64,000 nt of DNA from Prauserella alba (GTDB lineage: Bacteria; Actinomycetota; Actinomycetes; Mycobacteriales; Pseudonocardiaceae): NCBI RefSeq assembly GCF_024171735.1, contig NZ_JAMTCH010000004.1, forward strand, positions 682,001 to 746,000. Reading direction: 5' to 3'. The notes under the pieces are model-generated. The model saw only the letters and a program-made list of their open reading frames with translations. It was not told where the DNA came from and made no database searches. Below are positions 58,729 through 64,000 of the stretch, piece by piece; position 1 is the stretch's first letter; each line of letters opens with the position of its first letter. The translations under genes and the position numbers were made by a program.

Positions 58729-58914
58729 GCCCCCAAGGGCACCTTCGGTGCACTGGATGCGCCGAATCCTCCCCTCACGCGCGGCAATGGCACTGCGCCA
58801 GCGCTTCCACAGCGAGGGGAAGATTCGGGGCGCCCGCCCGCCAGCCCGGCCACCACCCCTCACGGGCACGCTGGCACGTGGCTGCGTTCGATGCACCAAG
58901 GTGCCCTTGGGGGC
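58729..58914. repeat. Mosaic palindromic repeat, copy B
   Basis: Outer arms GCCCCCAAGGGCACCTT (58729-58745) and its exact complement (58898-58914). An inner palindrome pairs CCGAATCCTCCCCTC (58762-58776) with GAGGGGAAGATTCGG (58814-58828), 14 of 15. Outer and inner blocks are the same as in copy A at 35.2 kb, with about 70 nt of extra sequence between the inner and outer right arms. Lies between convergent hpd and ilvA. Confidence 0.8.
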
Positions 58915-58928
58915 ACTACTGTGCGCGG

Positions 58929-60152
58929 TCAGTGGTCGGCGGAGGCCACCGTGTAGCCGGCGCGCTGCAGTTCGGCGATGACGTCGTCGCAGTGCTGCGG
59001 ACCCCGCGTCTCCAGTTTCAGCGCCACCTCGACCTCGCCGATGCCGAGCCTTCCGGAGATCCGGGAGTGCTCGATGTCGACGATGTTCGCGCCGAGCTCG
59101 CTCATCCGCGTCACCACGCCCGCGAGTGAGCCCGGCCGGTCCGGCACCCACAGCCGCACGGACAGATACCGCGCCGCGGCGGTCATGCCGTGCTGGATGA
59201 TCTGCATGAGCAGCAGCGGGTCGACGTTCCCACCGGACAGCACGGCGACGACCGGCGGCTCGAATGCGCCGCCGTGTTCGAGCAGCGCCGCCACGGGTGC
59301 CGCGCCTGCGGGTTCGACGACGAGTTTGCGCCGCTCCAGGCAGTTCAGCACGGCCCGCGACAGTGCCTCCTCACCGACCGTCACCACGTCGTCCACGAGT
59401 GACGTCACGTGTTCGAACGTCAGCTCCCCCGGCCGTGCCACCGCGATCCCGTCGGCCAGTGTGTGCGTGCTGTCCAGCCCCACCGGCGCGCCTGCGGCCA
59501 GCGACGGCGGGAACGCGGCCGCAGCGTCCGCCTGCACCCCCACCAGCCGCACCTCGGGCCTGCTCGCCTTGATGGCGCTCGCCACGCCGGACACGAGTCC
59601 TCCACCGCCGGTGGACACGAGCACCGTGCCGACGTCGGGCACCTGCTCCAGGATCTCCAGCCCGACCGTGCCCTGACCGGCGATGATGTCCTCGTGGTCG
59701 AAGGGGTGGATGAACACCGCGCCGGTCCGTTCCGCGAACTCGGCCGCGCCCGCGAACGCCTCCTCGAACGCCGTGCCCACCAGGTGCACGTCCGCGCCGT
59801 AGCCGCGGGTGGCGGCGACCTTCGGCAACGGGGCCTTCCGCGACATGAACACGGTCGCCTGCGTGCCGACCAGCGACGCCGCGAGCGCCACCCCCTGGGC
59901 GTGGTTCCCCGCGCTCGCCGCGACGACCCCGCGGGCACGTTCCTCCGCCGAGAGGCCGTGGATCCGCGTGTACGCGCCCCGCACCTTGAACGAGCCCGTG
60001 CGCTGCAGATTCTCACATTTGAGATGGACGGGGCCGCCGAAGGAGTCGTGGAACTCGCGCGCGTGCTCCATCGGCGTCACGCGGACGACACCGTCGAGCA
60101 GGTCACGTGCTTGCAGGATGCGGTCAAGGTCGACGAGCCGCGTGGCGGGCAT
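58929..60152 (-). CDS. ilvA: Threonine ammonia-lyase (biosynthetic-type, with ACT domain)
   Basis: 407 aa PLP enzyme converting threonine to 2-oxobutanoate for isoleucine synthesis. Lysine K56 in GSFKVRGAYTRIHGLS, AGNHAQGVALAASLVG near residue 82, the glycine loop STGGGGLVSG near 180 and a C-terminal ACT domain (about 325-407; LWVPDRPGSLAGVVTRMSEL) for feedback control. This two-part form, shorter than E. coli IlvA, is common in actinobacteria. Start at 60152. Convergent with hpd across repeat copy B. Confidence 0.9.
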   Translation of the reverse strand: MPATRLVDLDRILQARDLLDGVVRVTPMEHAREFHDSFGGPVHLKCENLQRTGSFKVRGAYTRIHGLSAEERARGVVAASAGNHAQGVALAASLVGTQATVFMSRKAPLPKVAATRGYGADVHLVGTAFEEAFAGAAEFAERTGAVFIHPFDHEDIIAGQGTVGLEILEQVPDVGTVLVSTGGGGLVSGVASAIKASRPEVRLVGVQADAAAAFPPSLAAGAPVGLDSTHTLADGIAVARPGELTFEHVTSLVDDVVTVGEEALSRAVLNCLERRKLVVEPAGAAPVAALLEHGGAFEPPVVAVLSGGNVDPLLLMQIIQHGMTAAARYLSVRLWVPDRPGSLAGVVTRMSELGANIVDIEHSRISGRLGIGEVEVALKLETRGPQHCDDVIAELQRAGYTVASADH

Positions 60153-60260
60153 GACTGTGACGACTCTCCCTCCGAGATCGGACTTCCGTGTATGTCGCGC
60201 GTGAGCATTGGGTACCCTGGAGCTGACCCAGGGGGACGAATCCACGACCGGAGGAACAGC

Positions 60261-60536
60261 ATGGCACGGCCGTCGGCACCGCGGGACGCACGCTCGCAGG
60301 GCCGTGTCACACCGCTGCTCGCCGGCATCGTGTCCGCCATGGCACTCGCCGGAGCGGCTGTGTTCACGGTGGGCTACGCGTCCTGCGGCGATCCGGGTCA
60401 GTACGTGCGCCACGCCGACAGCGTGCAGTTCATCGGCGGTTGCGTGGACAGCGAGGAGCTGCCCACGACCGGTCCCGGCGAGCAGCGCGGCCCGGCCGGA
60501 GGCAACGACGAGGCGCCCCGCAACTACCGGCCGTAG
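60261..60536 (+). CDS. Small membrane protein of unknown function
   Basis: 91 aa. One membrane segment at residues about 18-38 (PLLAGIVSAMALAGAAVFTV) followed by an outside part with two cysteines (YASCGDPGQYVRHADSVQFI, GGCVDSEE) that could form a disulfide. GGAGG 6 nt before the ATG. Divergent from ilvA. No family recognised; the organisation suggests a small secreted or membrane-tethered protein. Confidence 0.65.
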   Translation: MARPSAPRDARSQGRVTPLLAGIVSAMALAGAAVFTVGYASCGDPGQYVRHADSVQFIGGCVDSEELPTTGPGEQRGPAGGNDEAPRNYRP

Positions 60537-60621
60537 CTGCCGCGGCCCGGCCTGCGCAGCCACCGGCGAACACCATCGCCGTGCCGCCCGGAACTCGCCG
60601 CGCGGCCCCGGCACACGTCGC

Positions 60622-61779
60622 TCAGCCCAGCGCCTGTCGCAGGTCGTCGACGAGGTCCTCGCCGTCCTCGATACCCACCGACAGCCGCACCAGCTCGGCC
60701 GGCACCTGCAGCAACGACCCCTCGGCCGAGGCATGCGTCATGCGACCCGGGTGTTCGATCAGCGATTCGACCCCGCCCAGCGACTCGGCCAGGATGAAGA
60801 GGTTCGTGCCCGCGGCGGCCTTCAGCGCGGCCTGTTCCCCGTCGACGTGGTCGAACGCGACCATGCCACCGAACCGCCGCATCTGCTTGGCCGCGACGTC
60901 GTGGCCGGGGTGGTCGGCCAGTCCGGGGTAGTACACCCGGGCGACCTTCGGATGGCTCTGCAGCATCGCGGCGATGCGCTCGGCGTTGTCGCAGTGCCGC
61001 TCCATGCGCACCGACAGGGTCTTGAGTCCGCGCAACGTCAGCCACGCGTCGAAGGCGCCCGGCACCGCTCCGGCCGAGTTCCGCAGGAAGAACAGCTGAT
61101 CGCGCAGGCCGTCGTCACCGGTGACGACGGCCCCGCCGACCACGTCGGAGTGGCCACCGAGGTACTTCGTCGTCGAGTGCACGACGACGTCGGCACCCAG
61201 GTCGAGCGGTGTCTGCAGGTACGGCGTCGCGAACGTGTTGTCGACGACCAGTTTCGCCCCACCCTCGTGCGCGATGCCGGCGAGCGTCGTGATGTCGGAG
61301 ATACCCAGTAGCGGGTTCGTCGGGGATTCGCACCAGACCAGCTTGGTCTCCGGGCGCATCGCGGCACGCACCTCGTCCACATCGGACAGGTGCGCGACGC
61401 TGTAGGTGATGCCCCAGCCGGTGAGGACCTTGTCGATGAGGCGGAACGTGCCGCCGTAGACGTCGTTGCCGAGCACCAGGTGGTCACCGGGTCGGAGCGT
61501 GGTGCGCAGCACGGCGTCGCTGGCGGCCATCCCCGAACCGAACGCCAGCGCGTGACGGCCGTTCTCCAGTGCGGCGAGTGCCGCTTCGAGGGAGGTACGG
61601 GTGGGGTTCGCGGTGCGCGAGTACTCGTAGTCGCCTTCCCGGGTGCCGCCGACACCGTCCTGGGCGTACGTGGAGGTCTGGTAGATCGGCACGATCACCG
61701 ACCCGGTTCGCGGGTCGGGCTCCTGACCGGTGTGAATGGCGCGGGTGGAGAAGCCTGTGTCGGCGGATTCGTGGGACAT
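60622..61779 (-). CDS. metB: Cystathionine gamma-synthase
   Basis: 385 aa PLP enzyme of the Cys/Met family. It joins O-succinyl- or O-acetylhomoserine with cysteine to cystathionine. PLP lysine K205 in STTKYLGGHSDVVGG, the Tyr/Arg phosphate site YEYSRTANPTRTSLEAALAA near residue 51, and LGGVESLIEHPGRMTHA near the C-terminus. With the cbs gene further along on the same strand, it would allow transsulfuration in either direction. The same neighbours (cbs, proline-rich protein, metB, greA) occur in mycobacteria as I recall. Confidence 0.92.
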   Translation of the reverse strand: MSHESADTGFSTRAIHTGQEPDPRTGSVIVPIYQTSTYAQDGVGGTREGDYEYSRTANPTRTSLEAALAALENGRHALAFGSGMAASDAVLRTTLRPGDHLVLGNDVYGGTFRLIDKVLTGWGITYSVAHLSDVDEVRAAMRPETKLVWCESPTNPLLGISDITTLAGIAHEGGAKLVVDNTFATPYLQTPLDLGADVVVHSTTKYLGGHSDVVGGAVVTGDDGLRDQLFFLRNSAGAVPGAFDAWLTLRGLKTLSVRMERHCDNAERIAAMLQSHPKVARVYYPGLADHPGHDVAAKQMRRFGGMVAFDHVDGEQAALKAAAGTNLFILAESLGGVESLIEHPGRMTHASAEGSLLQVPAELVRLSVGIEDGEDLVDDLRQALG

Positions 61780-61848
61780 GTGCCCACCCTATTGCGGGCG
61801 CGCCCGTCGGACACCCCGACACCGAAAATGACCTCGACCCCGGAACCG

Positions 61849-61884
61849 ACGGAGCCCCGGCCGCATCGGCGACCGGGGCTCCGT
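61849..61884 (-). terminator. Hairpin terminator downstream of the proline-rich protein gene
   Basis: ACGGAGCCCCGG (61849-61860) and CCGGGGCTCCGT (61873-61884), a perfect 12-bp stem with 12-nt loop, between the proline-rich protein stop and the metB start. Confidence 0.65.
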
Positions 61885-61942
61885 GGATCGTTCTGTGCTC
61901 TGCGCAACAGCACCGCAGATCGATGCCGCGTTGTTCAGCGCC

Positions 61943-63367
61943 TCACCACTGGGGCGGCTGGCCCTGCGGCGGCTGACCGGGCGGCGGTCCCTGCGGAGGC
62001 GGACCGCCGTACCCACCGGGCTGCCCCGGTGGCGGACCCTGCGGCGGCTGGCCGGGAGCACCGAAACCACCCGACTGCGGGTTGGGACCGCCGGGCTGAC
62101 CGAAGCCACCCGACGGCGGGTTCTGGCCTCCGGGCTGACCGAAGCCACCGGACGGCGGGCCGTAACCACCCGGCTGACCGGGCTGCTGCGGCGGCTGGCC
62201 GAACCCACCGGGCTGGCCGTGCGGCGGCTGCCCGAAACCACCCGGCTGCCCACCGAAACCACCGGGGCCACCCGGACCACCGAAGCCGCCAGGGCCACCG
62301 GGGCCGGCATTGCCGAGCCCGACGAACTGGGCTGCCTGCGGGATCAGACCGACGACACCGACGGCGAGCACCAGAATGCCGAAGATCAACTCGAAAACGA
62401 TTCTCGCCGACGATCCCGCACCCTCGGCGAGAAACAGGATGGCGAACAGCAGGAGCAGGAACCCGCCGACCGCCTCGGCGATCGGCGCGATCTTCTTGAG
62501 CATCGGGTTCATCATCGCCAGGGCGTGCATCGCGCCGCCTGCCAGCGCTCCGAGCCCGCCGAGCAGCAACATCCAGCAGTAGAACGTGATGTAGCCGACG
62601 TAGCCGGCCACCTCGGACAGCAGCGTGATCGCCATGATCGTGCCGATGAGCCCGAGAAGCGCGACCGCACCCCCGGCGATCCACGCGAACAGCTGCGGGT
62701 TGCCGCCGCCCTGCTGGCCGCCGAAGCCGGGCTGGCCGCCGAACTGCCCGGGAGGCGGACCGCCGAAGCCGCCAGGCTGGCCGGGAGGCGGTCCGTAACC
62801 CTGCGGCGGTTGGCCGGGAGGCTGACCGTAACCACCCTGCGGCGGCTGACCCGGCGCGCCGAAGCCCGGCTGCCCCTGCGACGGGTCGAACCCGCCGGGC
62901 TGGCCCGGCGCGCCGAAGCCCGGCTGGCCCTGTGACGGGTCGAAACCCTGCTGCCCCTGCGGAGCACCGTAGCCCTGGGGGTTCACCGCAGCCGGGTTGT
63001 CGGCCGCACTCGGCGGCGGGGCGTACGGAATCGACGGCTGCGGCTGCATGTCGGGCGACACCAGCTGCGTCGACTCGGAGCCGCCCTGCGGCGGCTGCTG
63101 CTGGCCGGACTGCGCAGGCTGGACGACCTGCGTCGCCTCCCCACCCTGGTCAGCAGGCTGCTGCGGCGGCTGGGCCGCGTCGCCTCCCTGATCGGCAGGC
63201 TGCTGCGGCATCTGGCCGCCCTGATCCGACTGGCCGGGCTGCACGACCTGCGTCGGCTCGGCCGACTCGAACGGGCCGTCCTGGGCAGGCTGGGAACCAC
63301 TCGGCGGCCCCTGCGGCGGCTGCTGCTCGCCACCCCCGGGCTGGTTCGGTGGCTGCGGAGCACTCAT
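61943..63367 (-). CDS. Proline/glycine/glutamine-rich tetraspan membrane protein (Pra-like)
   Basis: 474 aa. A disordered N-terminal region (1 to about 225) of Pro/Gln/Gly repeats, with the block FDPSQGQPGFGAPGQP duplicated; four membrane segments (about 228-345, including NPQLFAWIAGGAVALLGLIG); and a disordered Gly/Pro-rich C-terminal tail (about 350-474) with FGQPGG-type repeats. By position, between cbs and metB, it is the counterpart of mycobacterial Pra (Rv1078), as I recall. Function unknown. Start at 63367 inside a longer open frame. Confidence 0.78.
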   Translation of the reverse strand: MSAPQPPNQPGGGEQQPPQGPPSGSQPAQDGPFESAEPTQVVQPGQSDQGGQMPQQPADQGGDAAQPPQQPADQGGEATQVVQPAQSGQQQPPQGGSESTQLVSPDMQPQPSIPYAPPPSAADNPAAVNPQGYGAPQGQQGFDPSQGQPGFGAPGQPGGFDPSQGQPGFGAPGQPPQGGYGQPPGQPPQGYGPPPGQPGGFGGPPPGQFGGQPGFGGQQGGGNPQLFAWIAGGAVALLGLIGTIMAITLLSEVAGYVGYITFYCWMLLLGGLGALAGGAMHALAMMNPMLKKIAPIAEAVGGFLLLLFAILFLAEGAGSSARIVFELIFGILVLAVGVVGLIPQAAQFVGLGNAGPGGPGGFGGPGGPGGFGGQPGGFGQPPHGQPGGFGQPPQQPGQPGGYGPPSGGFGQPGGQNPPSGGFGQPGGPNPQSGGFGAPGQPPQGPPPGQPGGYGGPPPQGPPPGQPPQGQPPQW

Positions 63368-63484
63368 GTGGGCTTGAACTCCCTTGACGAGGACCTTCTT
63401 GTCTCTAGCTCGGGCACACGCTAGCGGATACACCTAATCGTGACCCGGAACGCCCCGCTGGCAGCGAGCGAAAACGAGCTGTCC

Positions 63485-64000
63485 TCACTCGCGCCCGGAG
63501 ATGAACGCCAGCAGGTCCTGCCGGGTGACGACCCCCGCGGGTTTGCCACCCTCCAGCACCAGTGCACCATCGGCCGAGGTCAGCGCGTTGATGGCGGCGG
63601 TGATGGACATGCCGGCGCCGATCGTGGGCAGCGGCGGGGACATGTGGGTCTGCAACATGTCGGCGAGCGCGGCCTCACCGCCGAACAGCTTGTCGAGCAG
63701 GTCACGTTCGTTCACGGCGCCGACGACCTCAGCAGCCATCACGGGCGGCTCGGCACTGACGACCGGCATCTGGCTCACGCCGAACTCACGCATGATCGCC
63801 ACGGCCTCGGTCACGGTCTCGTGCGGATGGGTGTGGACGAGGTCGGGCAGGGTGCCGTCCTTGCGCCGCAGCACGTCGCCGACGGTGGCGTCCGTCGAAT
63901 CGGGCGGGAGGAAACCGTACGCGCCCATCCACGAGTCGTTGAAGACCTTGCCGAGGTACCCGCGGCCGCCGTCCGGCAGCAACACGACGATGACGGAGTC
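63485..64000 (-). CDS. cbs: Cystathionine beta-synthase, C-terminal part (5' end outside window)
   Basis: 172 codons of the 3' end are visible. They cover the end of the PLP domain (DSVIVVLLPDGGRGYLGKVF, then NDSWMGAYGFL) and the C-terminal pair of CBS (Bateman) modules (VHTHPHETVTEAVAIMREFG, GAVNERDLLDKLFGGEA, ITAAINALTSADGALVLEGG). The enzyme condenses serine and homocysteine to cystathionine. Same strand as the Pra-like gene and metB. Only the C-terminal portion lies in this window, so completeness cannot be judged. Confidence 0.9.
   Translation of the reverse strand, partial: DSVIVVLLPDGGRGYLGKVFNDSWMGAYGFLPPDSTDATVGDVLRRKDGTLPDLVHTHPHETVTEAVAIMREFGVSQMPVVSAEPPVMAAEVVGAVNERDLLDKLFGGEAALADMLQTHMSPPLPTIGAGMSITAAINALTSADGALVLEGGKPAGVVTRQDLLAFISGRE

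Overview
The window is 64 kb of high-GC actinobacterial chromosome. GC-ending codons, many GTG starts, a mycothiol S-conjugate amidase, a GlpX-type fructose bisphosphatase and a run of -10 boxes only 7-8 nt from start codons all fit an actinomycete. The near-complete match of one P450/reductase pair to the Amycolatopsis guaiacol demethylase GcoAB makes a member of the Pseudonocardiaceae the best guess. The backbone (ispH, a Rv1109c-like gene, xseA, xseB, glpX, fumC, phoH, a short-chain Z-prenyl synthase, hemolysin III, a YyaL-type protein, mca, a DUF4307 gene, greA, metB, a proline-rich membrane protein, cbs) is the set I remember from Mycobacterium tuberculosis Rv1077-Rv1110, rearranged and interrupted by accessory blocks.

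Layout. 1-5.2 kb: DNA repair genes sbcC (cut by the window edge), sbcD and divergent rmuC, with a LexA-like box between. 5.4-15.2 kb: DUF6542 membrane protein, ispH, Rv1109c-like protein, exonuclease VII, glpX, a secreted trypsin-like protease, a thioredoxin-reductase-like ferredoxin/flavodoxin reductase and fumarase. 15.2-24.1 kb: an accessory island with less GC-biased codon use: a TctA-TctB fusion, a Tat-lipoprotein TctC, a PrpF-family isomerase, a LysR regulator, a split AbrB-type membrane protein, a TcuA-type tricarballylate dehydrogenase and a GntR/FCD regulator. It has a broken gene end at each side. 24.2-33.7 kb: transporter/regulator pairs (TetR-EamA, HxlR-MFS), LigB-type DNA ligase, GNAT, VOC and DinB proteins, WYL and AraC regulators. 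33.7-40.7 kb: guaB1, phoH, Z-prenyl synthase, trhA, a TetR/DUF1772 pair and a frameshifted acetyltransferase. 40.8-44.2 kb: gcoB, gcoA and a divergent AraC regulator. 44.3-49.3 kb: Nudix, HxlR-MFS pair, a DUF3800-like gene between 36-bp direct repeats, and an acyl-CoA oxidase-like gene. 49.4-64 kb: yyaL, acetyltransferase, VOC protein, mca, greA, an MBL-fold protein, Lrp-hpd pair, ilvA, metB, proline-rich membrane protein and the cbs 3' part.

How the genes work together. The island reads as an uptake-and-oxidation route for a tricarboxylate. TctC captures it outside the membrane, TctAB imports it, TcuA oxidises a tricarballylate-like substrate to cis-aconitate and the PrpF-type enzyme isomerises an aconitate-like acid, feeding the TCA cycle. 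Fumarase is encoded just outside. GcoAB would demethylate guaiacol to catechol and formaldehyde. MetB and Cbs form the transsulfuration pair. Several divergent regulator/target pairs carry clear inverted or direct repeats that are good operator candidates.

Two convergent gene gaps (about 35.2 and 58.8 kb) carry copies of the same long mosaic palindrome, a repeat family I do not recognise. I saw no tRNA or rRNA gene, CRISPR array, transposase or integrase.
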